A stretch of DNA of 64,000 nt, taken from the NCBI GenBank assembly GCA_964550025.1, contig CAZJYI010000020.1, forward strand, positions 1 through 64,000. Reading direction: 5' to 3'. Position numbers and translations under genes: made by a program. Below are positions 7,352 through 16,173 of the stretch, in pieces (positions within the stretch are counted from its first letter, which is position 1; the number at the start of each line of letters is the position of its first letter). A model generated the notes under the pieces. That model worked only from the letters and a program-made list of their open reading frames with translations. It was not told the origin of the DNA and did not search any database. This DNA comes from CAZJYI01 sp964550025 (GTDB lineage: Bacteria > Verrucomicrobiota > Kiritimatiellia > UBA8416 > CAYOBW01).

Positions 7352-7357
7352 TAGGAT
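7329..7357 (+). promoter_or_regulatory. Sigma70-type promoter P2 for leader RNA 2
   Basis: TTGACA (7329-7334), 17-bp spacer identical to P1, TAGGAT (7352-7357). Transcript expected from about 7363. Confidence 0.8.
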
Positions 7358-7363
7358 TGCGGC

Positions 7364-7463
7364 TGAGGAACAATGAATATGCGAACCACGCCCCCCCGCC
7401 GCCTAACTTCTTCGGCCGACTGGCCGGCGTTGTTCCTCACCAGGTAGCGGGGCGGGTGTTTTT
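7364..7463 (+). ncRNA. Leader RNA 2: crossed-helix attenuator or small RNA
   Basis: S1: TGAGGAACAA (7364-7373) pairs perfectly with TTGTTCCTCA (7430-7439). S2: 7388-7404 (seven-C run) pairs with 7442-7459, one mismatch and one bulge, then T5 (7459-7463). Same topology as leader 1 but a different S1 sequence with pairing preserved, which supports real RNA structure. Confidence 0.65.
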
Positions 7464-7478
7464 CGTTGGAGGTTGAAG

Positions 7479-7712
7479 ATGAACGCTGACCAGATTCGCT
7501 TGGCGGCGAGGTTCGACCAAATCAACGCAGCGCATCGAGAGGCAATGGCGGCTGCAAGGCGTGCCAGGGAGGCATTGCTTGCGATGGAATACGACGACAG
7601 CCAAAGGGCACTTGATGAGATGCCGCCGATTTACCACAAGCTGCTAATAGCACTCGTCGAAGAGGATCATGATTCAGACTTGGCTGTCATACTGGGGAGG
7701 AGAGGCCGATGA
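7479..7712 (+). CDS. Small helical protein, 77 aa
   Basis: ATG 7479 follows TTGGAGGTTGAAG just after leader RNA 2; the TTG at 7473 is less likely. Long alanine/arginine-rich helix in the first 35 residues. Unknown function. Confidence 0.65.
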   Translation: MNADQIRLAARFDQINAAHREAMAAARRAREALLAMEYDDSQRALDEMPPIYHKLLIALVEEDHDSDLAVILGRRGR

Positions 7713-7774
7713 AGACCCAACCACTTTGCATCGACCTAGTCCGAATTCGTGTTGACACCAACTCTGAAACCTGA
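7709..7774 (+). CDS. Micro-ORF ending in VDTNSET, 21 aa
   Basis: An ATGA overlap and a strong GGGGAGGAGAGGCCG site precede it. The tail is again the promoter module read in the same frame. It may be translated simply to terminate ribosomes before the promoter. Confidence 0.35.
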   Translation: MKTQPLCIDLVRIRVDTNSET

Positions 7775-7780
7775 TAGAGT
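7752..7780 (+). promoter_or_regulatory. Sigma70-type promoter P3 for leader RNA 3
   Basis: TTGACA (7752-7757), 17-bp spacer, TAGAGT (7775-7780). Confidence 0.75.
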
Positions 7781-7788
7781 CTCGGCAA

Positions 7789-7899
7789 TGAATGGTACGA
7801 CTACACAATTCCGAACTGCACAAAGAAGCCCTTGGCTTCGGGTCCCCCACGGGGGTCGGCTAGTCACCGCATTCAGCCCGAAGCCAAGGGTTTCTTTTT
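7789..7899 (+). ncRNA. Leader RNA 3: crossed-helix attenuator with long terminator stem
   Basis: S1: TGAATG plus GACTA (7789-7803) pairs with TAGTC plus CATTCA (7861-7875) around a 4-nt internal loop. S2: CCCTTGGCTTCGGG (7829-7842) pairs perfectly with 7877-7890, then TTTC-T5 (ends 7899). The S2 5' arm again lies inside the S1 loop. SD GGAGGAG follows directly. Confidence 0.65.
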
Positions 7900-7913
7900 G
7901 GAGGAGCCGGATA

Positions 7914-8552
7914 ATGCGGGTGTCGATTCAGCCAGGCGACCGATACGGGCGTTTTGTGGTCGTCGAGGAAGTAGAGCCAGTCTTGTGGCGGACCAAGAGA
8001 ATCCGTCGCGCAAAATGCAAATGTGATTGCGGTTCCGTAAAAACCGTTCGACTTGGGCACCTAAGGTCCGGATCGTCGACCAGTTGTGGATGCTCACGCG
8101 ACGGCAAGTTCACGACGTTAGAACACGGTTTGTACGCCACGGCAACGTACATAAGCTGGCGATGCATGGTGCGTAGGTGCCACGAAAGCGGAAGCGCAGG
8201 ATACCGTAATTATGGTGGTCGCGGCATTAAGGTGTGCGACAGGTGGAGGCAGTCGTTTTCTGCGTTTGTCAAGGACATGGGCGAACGACCGGATGGATGC
8301 TCGCTCGACCGCATCGACAACAGCGGCGACTATGAGCCGGGCAATTGCAGATGGAGTACACGAGAAATACAGCACCGCAATATGCGGTCTAACCATTGGA
8401 TAACTGTTGGAGACGAAACGCTTTGCTTGTCGGATTGGGCACGTCGCCTTGGAACTCTACCGTCTACCATCTGCCTTCGCCTATCTGCTGGATGGCCGGA
8501 AGTGGATGCTGTAACCAAGCCAGTTCGCAAGAGAGGAGGACGTCATGCCTAA
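7914..8552 (+). CDS. HNH-family homing-type endonuclease with C-terminal HTH, 212 aa
   Basis: ATG 7914 follows GGAGGAGCCGGATA; the longer frame from 7749 would run through leader RNA 3. The N-terminal domain has KCKCDCG and SCGC metal ligands. Residues about 68-145 carry the YRNYGGRGIKVCDRW and SLDRIDNSGDYEPGNCRW signatures of phage HNH endonucleases, and a helix-turn-helix-like segment (LSDWARRLGTLPSTICLRL) ends it. A mobile selfish endonuclease is likely; a regulatory role is possible. Confidence 0.8.
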   Translation: MRVSIQPGDRYGRFVVVEEVEPVLWRTKRIRRAKCKCDCGSVKTVRLGHLRSGSSTSCGCSRDGKFTTLEHGLYATATYISWRCMVRRCHESGSAGYRNYGGRGIKVCDRWRQSFSAFVKDMGERPDGCSLDRIDNSGDYEPGNCRWSTREIQHRNMRSNHWITVGDETLCLSDWARRLGTLPSTICLRLSAGWPEVDAVTKPVRKRGGRHA

Positions 8553-9291
8553 GAGCGGACAAAGTCTGGCCCTGTCGACGAAAAAGACGTTCAATGATTT
8601 GGTTCGTCGGGCTGCGGCCAAGGGCGCCGAAACACTATCGCTGATCTGGAAGGCTGGAGAGACGGCCAAGAAGGCCAAGGATGCGATTCCGCATGGCGAA
8701 TGGATGGGGTTCGTGGAGACTCACTACGACGTAAACCACCGCTCAGTAACACGTTGGATCGCGTTCCACGAATCTGTCCAGGAGTCCAAATTGGACACGG
8801 TGTCCAATTTGACGGCCGGAATCAAGATGATTGAGCCGCCAAAGGCACCCAAGAACACCCCCCGACAGGGCGCCGCGTCGGCCGGCGTGAGCACCGATTC
8901 GCAGCCGACCAATTCAGAAGCCTCAGATTCGCCCCAGAACGCCCCGCAGCCCGATGTGCCGAATGATCCGCCAAAGCCACCGAAAGGAAGCCAGCGGGCG
9001 AGCAGTGGGCGAGGATCGACCGATCTGGGCAAGTGCCCGAATTGCCTCGGGAAGAAATGGGACGAGGACGACGACGGGTATTCGTGTGCGAAGTGCCGCC
9101 ACCCACACGGGGAGCCGGCTGGGGACGTGGACGAGTCGAACGTGAAGAAACAGCGGGCACTCACGATCAAGCACGTCGAAGCGACTATGCGGGCATTCGA
9201 TGATTTGCAATCGTTGGCGGGGAATGGGAAGCACGGGGAAGCTATTAAGCACTGCAAGGCGGCATTGTCGATTGCAAAGGAGTGGGCATGA
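8545..9291 (+). CDS. DUF3102-like protein with C-terminal zinc ribbon, 248 aa
   Basis: ATG follows GAGAGGAGGACGTC. Residues about 25-75 (IWKAGETAKKAKDAIPHGEW then RSVTRWIAFHE) match the DUF3102 pattern seen in plasmid and phage DNA-binding or partition-like proteins. A proline/serine-rich linker follows, then a zinc ribbon CPNCLG and CAKC. Probably DNA-binding. The stop overlaps the next ATG. Confidence 0.7.
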   Translation: MPKSGQSLALSTKKTFNDLVRRAAAKGAETLSLIWKAGETAKKAKDAIPHGEWMGFVETHYDVNHRSVTRWIAFHESVQESKLDTVSNLTAGIKMIEPPKAPKNTPRQGAASAGVSTDSQPTNSEASDSPQNAPQPDVPNDPPKPPKGSQRASSGRGSTDLGKCPNCLGKKWDEDDDGYSCAKCRHPHGEPAGDVDESNVKKQRALTIKHVEATMRAFDDLQSLAGNGKHGEAIKHCKAALSIAKEWA

Positions 9292-9866
9292 GCGCACGCG
9301 GCGATAAGGCAGTGGTAGCCTATCCTCTATTCCAAGAGGAAAGCAGCGGTTCGATTCCGACTTCGCCGCTCCAATTCACGATCGAGGAAATCGGCATGAG
9401 GCTTGCCCAAGATCTCAACAGGCGTTGGCATTCGATGTTGCCACGTACTGATCTTGGCAATCTGCTCTGCGGTACTACGTCGGTGGCTTACGGTGCGTAC
9501 TACGGTGGTTCATGGTTCGCTGTGGCGATTTGGTCGCAGCCGATCATTCGCTCAATGTGCGACGGAAAGACGATAGAGCTTCGGCGGCTCGCAATCAACG
9601 ACGATGCACCACGCAACACGGCAAGCCGAATGTTGTCTGTGATGCGGAAGATGGTAAGACGCAAGTGGCCACACTTGCGACGTGCCGTATCGTACCTCGC
9701 CGTCGACGTCCACCACGGGACGATATACAAGGCATCGGGGTGGACACCAGCGGGCAAGATTGCCGCAGCTAGGCCGCAGCGATTCAGCGGCGTTAATGCG
9801 AACACGCGGGCAACTGGACCACTTCAAACCAAATCTAGGAAACAGCGATGGGAACACACACTGTAA
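9288..9866 (+). CDS. Mom-like GNAT-fold DNA modification protein, 192 aa
   Basis: ATG 9288 (ATGA overlap, AAGGAGTGGGC before it) is preferred to GTG 9282. Residues 98-116 (LRRLAINDDAPRNTASRML) and 134-151 (VSYLAVDVHHGTIYKASGW) match the conserved blocks of phage Mom-type acetyltransferase-fold proteins. In Mu, Mom converts adenine to a carbamoylmethyl form and blocks restriction. The assignment is by motif; the target base here is unknown. A ParB-like gene follows, a common pairing in phages. Confidence 0.7.
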   Translation: MSARGDKAVVAYPLFQEESSGSIPTSPLQFTIEEIGMRLAQDLNRRWHSMLPRTDLGNLLCGTTSVAYGAYYGGSWFAVAIWSQPIIRSMCDGKTIELRRLAINDDAPRNTASRMLSVMRKMVRRKWPHLRRAVSYLAVDVHHGTIYKASGWTPAGKIAAARPQRFSGVNANTRATGPLQTKSRKQRWEHTL

Positions 9867-10606
9867 GCGGGCCTTTGGAATTGCGGAACCTAAATATCGG
9901 AGATCTGTCTGTTGACGATGCGTACCAGCGTACGCTTGGCCAGCACCTTGTAAGGACGATTAAGAACGAGTTTTCCTGGTATGCGTTCGATCCGATCCTC
10001 GTCGGCAAACGTCGCGACAAGACATTATGGGTAGTCGACGGGCAGACGCGGTTTGCCGTTGCCAATGAGCTCGGACACATGCAGATCGCGGCTAGGGTGT
10101 TCGCCAGCAAGGGCAGACAACACGAGGCGGAGGTCTTCCTGAAGGCCAACACGAAACGATCGGTTAAGAGCTTTGACAAATGGCGTGCTGCATTGTGCGC
10201 TAAGGAGCCAGAGACGGTGGCAATTGCGGAACTTGTGGCAAAGGCATCGCTCCGTGTGTCCTACAACAGGCACTGGCCAAATTTGCGTTGCGTATCGAAA
10301 CTACGTGACGCCTACAGGGCGGGTGTCCTGCCGGAGTGCTTAGCCACGATAACGCGATGTTGGGAGAACGACTCCGACGCATTGTCTGAGGTGATTATGG
10401 GAGCGTTGTGCGTGTTCTTTGCTCACTTCAACGAGGCAGGTGTCGACCGTTGCGTTCTCAAGTGGTCTTCCATCAAGCCGCGAAAGCTCTTTGCGGATGC
10501 CGAATCGGCGAAGTCGGCGACAGGCGGATCACGCTACAAGGCGGGCGCCCTGGTCTTGATGAACAAATACAATGCGGGGCTTAGGTCTAACCGTCTGGAG
10601 TGGTAA
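9848..10606 (+). CDS. ParB/sulfiredoxin-superfamily protein, 252 aa
   Basis: ATG follows TAGGAAACAGCG and overlaps the Mom-like gene by 19 nt. The N-terminal 100 residues show the ParB-like pattern: SVDDAYQR, DPILVGKR, LWVVDGQTRFAVANELG, then helices. The C-terminal helical part is unlike classic ParB. Phage members are nucleases or NTP-using switches linked to DNA modification. Role here inferred from neighbours. Confidence 0.75.
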   Translation: MGTHTVSGPLELRNLNIGDLSVDDAYQRTLGQHLVRTIKNEFSWYAFDPILVGKRRDKTLWVVDGQTRFAVANELGHMQIAARVFASKGRQHEAEVFLKANTKRSVKSFDKWRAALCAKEPETVAIAELVAKASLRVSYNRHWPNLRCVSKLRDAYRAGVLPECLATITRCWENDSDALSEVIMGALCVFFAHFNEAGVDRCVLKWSSIKPRKLFADAESAKSATGGSRYKAGALVLMNKYNAGLRSNRLEW

Positions 10607-10607
10607 G

Positions 10608-10934
10608 ATGCAGAAATGCATGTTTGGACAACGGCCAACTAAGGGCCTGACGAAGGCGCTGAAGCGTGCGGACACGGACACGCTAGCACGGTGCATTAGC
10701 AGATTGTACTTGGAGTACGTGCGAGACGGGAACCAGCCGGGCGCAGAAAAGTGGAGCCGATGCGTCAGGCATCGTGCGAAAATCATGGACAGGGTGTTTC
10801 AATTGTGGCACACACTGTCCGGAGAAGACGCGGTGTTTCCGTGGAGTGAGGATTACGTGATCGCGACGTGGGTAGTCTTCAGGAAGCAGTCCGACAGCGA
10901 GAAAACCGCATGGATCGAGTGGTCAGGGCAATGA
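10608..10934 (+). CDS. Hypothetical protein, 108 aa
   Basis: ATG 10608 follows the previous stop by one base, with SD-like GGAG upstream. Helical, aromatic-rich (WSRCVRHRAKIMDRVFQLW). No family recognised. The stop overlaps the helicase start (ATGA), suggesting co-translation with the helicase. Confidence 0.6.
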   Translation: MQKCMFGQRPTKGLTKALKRADTDTLARCISRLYLEYVRDGNQPGAEKWSRCVRHRAKIMDRVFQLWHTLSGEDAVFPWSEDYVIATWVVFRKQSDSEKTAWIEWSGQ

Positions 10935-12520
10935 TTCTTCCTAGCCTCTATCCGCACCAGGAAGATCTACGCGACCGCACCCGCGCAGCGTTGAACGGGT
11001 ACGGCCGGGTAATTCTCGCGGCGAACCCAGGATTCGGGAAGACTCGCGTGGCTAAGTGGATACTTGGGGCGAGTGCAAATCGCAAGCCGGGCGAGAAGGC
11101 AAGTGGCAAGAGTCTCTTCGCGGTACACCGTCGGGGTCTTGTGGATAACGCGATCTACTCATTCGGCGAGGAGCCCGAATTGACGCACGGCGTCGTTATG
11201 TCGGGACGGGACACGGCCTATGGCAGCAAGATTCAAGTCGCCTCGATCGATTCGCTGCTGAGTTGGTTTGTCGAGGACGACACGTACCAGAATGACCTCA
11301 CATTCGATCTGCTGGTGTTCGACGAGGCCCATTCACACCATTCCAAATTCGCACGGTTCCTCAAGTACCACGACGCGAAGCGGGAGGAACTCGGGCTACA
11401 TCCCGCCTACGTTATCGGGCTGACGGCCACACCGCAGGCTACCGGGCTGGCCGACGTCTACAAGGAGATCGTTTTGGGGCCGTCGACTCAATGGCTCATT
11501 GATAACGAATACCTCGCACCCTACCGGTACTTCCGAGCAACGCAGGGGCAATTGGACAAGCTGAAGAAACGCGGTGGCGAGTACACGAAAGGGAGCGTTT
11601 CGGACGCAATGGAAGGCATGGCCGGCGACTTGGTAAGGGACTGGAAGAAATACGCAGAGGGCCGGCCGACGGTCGGATTCTTTCCGAGACGGAAGCACGC
11701 GAAACAGGCCCGCAAGGAATTGGAAGCGGCCGGGCTACGCGTCGAATACGTCGACGGCAACACAGACGACGACGAACGGGCAAGCATCTTCCGGTCGCTG
11801 AATGAGCACTACATCGACTACTTGTGTAATGTCCAGGTGGTCGAGCGGGGGACAGACATTCCTCGGATTGGGTGCGTTCAATTGTGCGTGGCCACGGCGT
11901 CTATCGTCCGCTACCGTCAACTCATCGGGCGGGGCTCGCGAATGCACCCGGCGAAGACGGATTGTATCGTCATCGATCACGCCAACAACATACAGCGATG
12001 TGGGTTCTTTGAGGATGACCCGGCATGGAGCCTGGACATAACGGAGAAAGACCCAGGCGAGGCGGGAATTCGGCCCACCATTGAATGCCCGAAGTGCCAA
12101 GCCGTCTACCGCGGTGGGAAGTGTGCCGCGTGTGGATACGAGCCATCGACACGAGAGCGTAAGGCACAGGGGCTCGAATTCGACGGCAGCGAATTGAAAG
12201 AGGTGAAGCCAGAGGAAAAGAAGACTGCCGAGAAGACTGCCGAGCAACTGATGATAATGGCACTCTACAAGGCGGGGAATTCGGGCCGGACGTGGCGGCA
12301 GGCGTGTGGGATGTTCAAGGGAATGCAGAATAAACAGGGCACGAATTACCGTGTGCCGTCGAGCGTGACAGTGGGCGGCCACCGATACCGAATGATTCGG
12401 TATGGGTCGAGCGATTCCAACCGCAGGGTATCGGCCCTGTACCCATTCACGGTGAATCGAGGCGGGCATGGGGGTGATTACCTGATCGAAGACCAGGCCA
12501 GAATGGAGCCGGTGTACTGA
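10931..12520 (+). CDS. SF2 DEAD/H-box helicase (type III restriction-like), 529 aa
   Basis: ATG 10931 (ATGA overlap) is preferred over 10868. Motifs in order: I (NPGFGKTR, near residue 34), II (DEAH), III (LTATP), VI (QLIGRGSR). The C-terminal region adds a zinc ribbon (CPKC, CAACGYEP) and an extra domain. ATP-driven duplex opening or translocation is expected. It directly precedes a second, SNF2-like helicase. Confidence 0.85.
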   Translation: MILPSLYPHQEDLRDRTRAALNGYGRVILAANPGFGKTRVAKWILGASANRKPGEKASGKSLFAVHRRGLVDNAIYSFGEEPELTHGVVMSGRDTAYGSKIQVASIDSLLSWFVEDDTYQNDLTFDLLVFDEAHSHHSKFARFLKYHDAKREELGLHPAYVIGLTATPQATGLADVYKEIVLGPSTQWLIDNEYLAPYRYFRATQGQLDKLKKRGGEYTKGSVSDAMEGMAGDLVRDWKKYAEGRPTVGFFPRRKHAKQARKELEAAGLRVEYVDGNTDDDERASIFRSLNEHYIDYLCNVQVVERGTDIPRIGCVQLCVATASIVRYRQLIGRGSRMHPAKTDCIVIDHANNIQRCGFFEDDPAWSLDITEKDPGEAGIRPTIECPKCQAVYRGGKCAACGYEPSTRERKAQGLEFDGSELKEVKPEEKKTAEKTAEQLMIMALYKAGNSGRTWRQACGMFKGMQNKQGTNYRVPSSVTVGGHRYRMIRYGSSDSNRRVSALYPFTVNRGGHGGDYLIEDQARMEPVY

Positions 12521-14022
12521 TGCAAATGCACCTCGACCCCAGAAGCGTCGCCGATTACGCGATGTTCCTGAAGATCAAGCAGCTACCGTCCTATCGAATT
12601 CGCGGGCGGACTGCTTCATTCCCCGATGAATACGCGGAGAGACTGGGAGTCGACGTTGGACTCACGGCGGCCAGCGAATACAAGCCGCATCCGTCGATGT
12701 TCGACTACCAGCGGGACATCACGGCGATGGCCATTCGGAAGCGGAAATTCGCCGTCTTCGCCGATTGCGGACTAGGCAAGACGTTCATGCTTCTGGACTT
12801 CGCTAGGCATGCCGCAGAGAACCTGCCGGCCGACAAGTGCGTGCTGATCGTCTCGCCGCTGATGGTGGTGTCTCAGACGCTGTCCGAATGCGAATCGTTC
12901 TACAACGGCGATCTGCGAATTGACCACATCCGGGCGGCTGATCTGCAAGAGTGGCTCAACAAAGGCAAGGGCCGGATCGGCATAACGAATTACGAAGCCA
13001 TCGGCGATGGGATCACACGTGGGCGGCTTGGTGCGTTGATCCTCGACGAATCCAGCATGCTCAAGCACCACTATGGCAAGTGGGGATCGCGGCTGATCGA
13101 ACTGGGCGCCGGGTTGGAATGGAAGCTGGCATTGACTGGCACGCCGGCACCGAATGACCGGATCGAATACGCCAATCATGCCGTCTTCCTTGACGCATTC
13201 CCGACTGTGAATGCGTTTCTGGCTCGATTCTTCGTGAACCGCGGCCAGACAAACGAGCGATGGCAACTGAAGGGCCACGCCCTAGATCCATTCTATACAG
13301 CGTTGTCGCACTGGTGCATCTTCCTGAACAACCCAGCTACCTACGGATGGAAGGACATCGACACATCGACCATTCCGCCGATCATGATTCACCAGCACCA
13401 CGTCGACATGACCGAGGAGCAAGTTGCACTCACGATGCAGAAGACCGGATCGCTGTTCGCCCACAAGGTAGGCGGCATCGTGTCGCGGTCGAATCTGTCA
13501 TCGATTGCAAAGGGCTGGCACAAGGGCGAGGATGTTCCGACGTACAAGCCAACGGCCATCCGCAATCTCGTCGATCAATGGCCGGACGAATCAACGATCA
13601 TCTGGTGCATCTACAATAAAGAGCAGGAATTGCTGGAGCGGCTATTCCCAGACGCCGCCAGCCTGAAGGGTACGACGCGGCTGGAGAAGCGGGCCGAGGC
13701 CATTGAGGACTTCAAGGCAGGCCGAATTCGTGTGTTGATCTCCAAGCCGAAGATCCTCGGATTCGGCCTTAACCTCCAGGTGGCAACGCGGCAGGTGTTC
13801 AGCGGGTTGCAGGATTCGTACGAGTCATTCTATCAGGCGGTGAAACGCTCGAATCGAATCGGCTCGACGCGACCTTTGAACGTCCACATTCCCGTTACGG
13901 ACATCGAGGCACCGATGGTCGACAACGTGATGCGGAAGGCGGGCATGGTGCAGAAGGACACGGAAGCACAGGAGCGAATTTTCCGAAGCGTCAACACAGG
14001 AAGGCGAATAGATGACCTCTAG
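12520..14022 (+). CDS. SNF2-like SF2 helicase, 500 aa
   Basis: Walker A in DCGLGKTF (about residue 85), motif II DESS, motif III TGTPAPND, and the SNF2-type C-lobe ending YQAVKRSNRIGS. Phage SNF2 helicases translocate on dsDNA without strand separation and are thought to act in replication start or remodelling. It starts in a TGATG overlap and is followed by radical SAM and methyltransferase genes. Confidence 0.85.
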   Translation: MQMHLDPRSVADYAMFLKIKQLPSYRIRGRTASFPDEYAERLGVDVGLTAASEYKPHPSMFDYQRDITAMAIRKRKFAVFADCGLGKTFMLLDFARHAAENLPADKCVLIVSPLMVVSQTLSECESFYNGDLRIDHIRAADLQEWLNKGKGRIGITNYEAIGDGITRGRLGALILDESSMLKHHYGKWGSRLIELGAGLEWKLALTGTPAPNDRIEYANHAVFLDAFPTVNAFLARFFVNRGQTNERWQLKGHALDPFYTALSHWCIFLNNPATYGWKDIDTSTIPPIMIHQHHVDMTEEQVALTMQKTGSLFAHKVGGIVSRSNLSSIAKGWHKGEDVPTYKPTAIRNLVDQWPDESTIIWCIYNKEQELLERLFPDAASLKGTTRLEKRAEAIEDFKAGRIRVLISKPKILGFGLNLQVATRQVFSGLQDSYESFYQAVKRSNRIGSTRPLNVHIPVTDIEAPMVDNVMRKAGMVQKDTEAQERIFRSVNTGRRIDDL

Positions 14023-14926
14023 CAGGCACGCGATAGCCAGGGTGTTTCCGAGGAAGACGTCCTATACGCCAGAAGGCGACAACGTCTTCTTCGATGTGCC
14101 ACCCGCGTTGGCGATGGATGAGAATATATCGGAGGCGATGGTTAGCTGTGTGTTCAGTTGGGACAAGCCGCGTGCGGAATGGCTGGCCGAGCAGTGGGGG
14201 CAGATAATGCGCACGAGCCTCGGCGGGCCAGCGTACGATGATCCCGGCGGCGACTTCCTGCCCGGTGCCTTTCTGCGTGACGGCTACGTATTGACTTCGC
14301 GTGGATGCCCGCATAAATGCGGGTTTTGTGTTGTCCCGAGGCGCGAGGGCGGAATCAGGCCGTTGCCAATCCAGGCCGGAAGCCGCGTGCTTGACAGCAA
14401 TCTATTCGCTTGCCCGCGTGACCATGTGGAATCTGTGTTTCGCATGCTTCACAAGCAGAACGGCAAAGTGGGCCTGCATGGAGGAATTGATACGAAGATA
14501 GCCAAGCCGTGGCACTTTGAGTTGATCGGCGGCCTTCGTCGAAAGCTGGATAGAATCTACGTCGCATACGATACGCCAGTGCAATTCCAGGCGACAACAG
14601 AATGCATTCGGCAACTACGAACCACTGCGGGGCTGTCTATTGGGCAAGTGCGATGCTTTGTCCTGTGCGGCTATTCCGAAGGAGATACACCGGCCATAGC
14701 AGAGAAGCGGTGCGTGTCGATACTGAGGGCGGGAGCGGTGCCGTTCGCGTCTTATTATCGGTCGCCAGACGATATGGCAGGAAAGAGGCCGACGGAATGG
14801 AATGACTTCGTTGCGCGGTGGGCGTGGATGCCTGGGGTATTCGCGAGGCTAAAACGTGAGGACCCAGAACTGTACTCGGCAGCAAAAGAAACAAAAGGAT
14901 CGACCAATGGACCTACTCAACGATAA
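14012..14926 (+). CDS. Radical SAM enzyme, 304 aa
   Basis: Residues 95-108 contain the [4Fe-4S] motif CPHKCGFC (C99-x3-C103-x2-C106) of the radical SAM superfamily. A GGID segment and beta/alpha repeats of a partial TIM barrel follow. These enzymes generate a deoxyadenosyl radical to modify nucleosides, proteins or metabolites. Placed between a SNF2 helicase and a DNA methyltransferase, a nucleobase hypermodification role is plausible but unproved. Confidence 0.75.
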   Translation: MTSSRHAIARVFPRKTSYTPEGDNVFFDVPPALAMDENISEAMVSCVFSWDKPRAEWLAEQWGQIMRTSLGGPAYDDPGGDFLPGAFLRDGYVLTSRGCPHKCGFCVVPRREGGIRPLPIQAGSRVLDSNLFACPRDHVESVFRMLHKQNGKVGLHGGIDTKIAKPWHFELIGGLRRKLDRIYVAYDTPVQFQATTECIRQLRTTAGLSIGQVRCFVLCGYSEGDTPAIAEKRCVSILRAGAVPFASYYRSPDDMAGKRPTEWNDFVARWAWMPGVFARLKREDPELYSAAKETKGSTNGPTQR

Positions 14927-15788
14927 GCGGTGGCACATTCACCACGGCGATTGCATTCCCCATATGGCCGAGATGCCGGCCCAGTCTGTTGACTTCGCGG
15001 TATTCTCACCTCCGTTTCCTTCGCTGTTTGCGTACACCAGCAAGGCCGAGGACATCGGCAACAGCGAGGATCTTCGCGGCGAGGCGAAGCTGCATCTTGG
15101 TTTCTTCTATCGACAATTGGCACGCATCCTGAAGCCTGGCAGGGTAGCGGTAGTCCACGTGATGCAGATTCCAGGACTCGCACGGAACGGCGAGAAGGGA
15201 ACGTACGACTTTCGCGGACTGAATATCCGGCTTGGCGAACGGGCTGGATTGACGTACCAATACGACTGGCTCGTCAGGAAGAATCCGCAAGCCCAAGCGA
15301 TACGGACGCACAGCCACAAGCTACTGTTTGTCTCGCTGGAGCGTGACAGGGCAATCAGTTGCGGGGCATTCGGCGACTACCTAATCAAATACATTGCGAC
15401 AGGTGAGAACGCTGTGCCGATCGACAGCAGCGAGATCACAAGGAATCAGTGGATCGACTGGGCTGAGGCGTGCTGGAGCGACATTCGGGAAACGGACACC
15501 CTCAATGTCCGCGAGGGCCGCGGCGATGATGACACCAAGCACATCTGCCCTCTTCAGTTGGGCGTGATTCAACGGCTCGTCAAGCTATTCAGCAACCCGG
15601 GCGAGATCGTATTCAGTCCGTTCGCTGGAATTGGCAGCGAGGGCTATGAAGCGATCAAGGCTGGGCGGCGGTTCTACGGCTGCGAGATCAAAGACGAATA
15701 CGTTGCAGCCGCCACGCGGAACTTGGAGCGGGCGGAAGCGAAGCGTGCCGAATCGGAACGCACCCTATTTGATATGGCGGAAGCATGA
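14907..15788 (+). CDS. DNA N4-cytosine/N6-adenine methyltransferase (beta class), 293 aa
   Basis: ATG 14907 follows AAAGGATCGACCA. Motif IV is SPPF (residues 34-37) near the N-terminus, and motif I FAGIGSEG (239-246) near the C-terminus, the permuted beta-class order. SPPY/F is commoner in N4-cytosine enzymes. A long insert between them is the likely target-recognition region. It likely protects phage DNA from restriction, alone or with the Mom-like protein. Confidence 0.85.
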   Translation: MDLLNDKRWHIHHGDCIPHMAEMPAQSVDFAVFSPPFPSLFAYTSKAEDIGNSEDLRGEAKLHLGFFYRQLARILKPGRVAVVHVMQIPGLARNGEKGTYDFRGLNIRLGERAGLTYQYDWLVRKNPQAQAIRTHSHKLLFVSLERDRAISCGAFGDYLIKYIATGENAVPIDSSEITRNQWIDWAEACWSDIRETDTLNVREGRGDDDTKHICPLQLGVIQRLVKLFSNPGEIVFSPFAGIGSEGYEAIKAGRRFYGCEIKDEYVAAATRNLERAEAKRAESERTLFDMAEA

Positions 15789-16048
15789 CACTTCGCATCG
15801 GACCACCACGGTACTACCAGCCGATCGCCGTCAAGCGGGAATTCGGCTTCATCGGCGGGCCGTCGATGTACCGAGAGACGAACACGCCCGAATCCGGCGT
15901 GCTTATAGTAGATGCCGAGGATGTTCCGAAGATGATACACGCCCAGCTTGTAGCTGGGTCTTCCGCACCAGCGCCTGATTCTCTCTCGGCCGTCTGGTGC
16001 GGCTTAATACACAGGCAGCCAGTAGAGCGGCAGATGGAGATTGAATAG
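15785..16048 (+). CDS. Hypothetical protein, 87 aa
   Basis: ATGA overlap with the methyltransferase. No clear domain; contains a predicted beta-rich N-terminus and VLIVDAEDVPKMI. Likely co-translated with the methyltransferase, so it may be an accessory. Confidence 0.6.
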   Translation: MTLRIGPPRYYQPIAVKREFGFIGGPSMYRETNTPESGVLIVDAEDVPKMIHAQLVAGSSAPAPDSLSAVWCGLIHRQPVERQMEIE

Positions 16049-16162
16049 ATGGCAGCCTACCGCGTGCGAATTCGTCCGCCATTCCCGGAGCCTATTCGTG
16101 AGTGGTTCCGTAGGGTGGTGAGGGAGCAACGAATTCGCCTTGACACGAATTCAGCCACGTGA
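16049..16162 (+). CDS. Small basic protein ending in LDTNSAT, 37 aa
   Basis: Starts the base after the previous stop; upstream GGAGATTGAATAG is a weak SD. Rich in Arg and Pro. The tail is the repeat module at 16140 read in frame. Confidence 0.45.
   Translation: MAAYRVRIRPPFPEPIREWFRRVVREQRIRLDTNSAT
16140..16162 (+). promoter_or_regulatory. Copy of the TTGACACGAATTC repeat module, weak -10
   Basis: TTGACA at 16140. Nothing close to TATAAT at 16-18 bp, so activity is doubtful. Confidence 0.35.
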
Positions 16163-16173
16163 GGTGAATTGAT

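Larger units (their letters stand above)
297..13233 (+). repeat. First copy of a 12.9-kb direct repeat (other copy 51064-64000)
   Basis: Sequence and ORFs from 297 recur at +50767 up to the end of the window, with no difference noticed by eye. This implies a genome unit of about 50767 bp plus array variation. Either a circular or permuted genome was over-read, or there is a genuine long terminal redundancy of the kind known in phages such as SPO1. Confidence 0.95.

Noticed and set aside
9288..15788. DISARM-like defence island carried by the phage
   Set aside because: Helicases plus a methyltransferase are suggestive, but no DrmA/B/C-like genes are seen, and the Mom-like and radical SAM genes fit DNA modification better.
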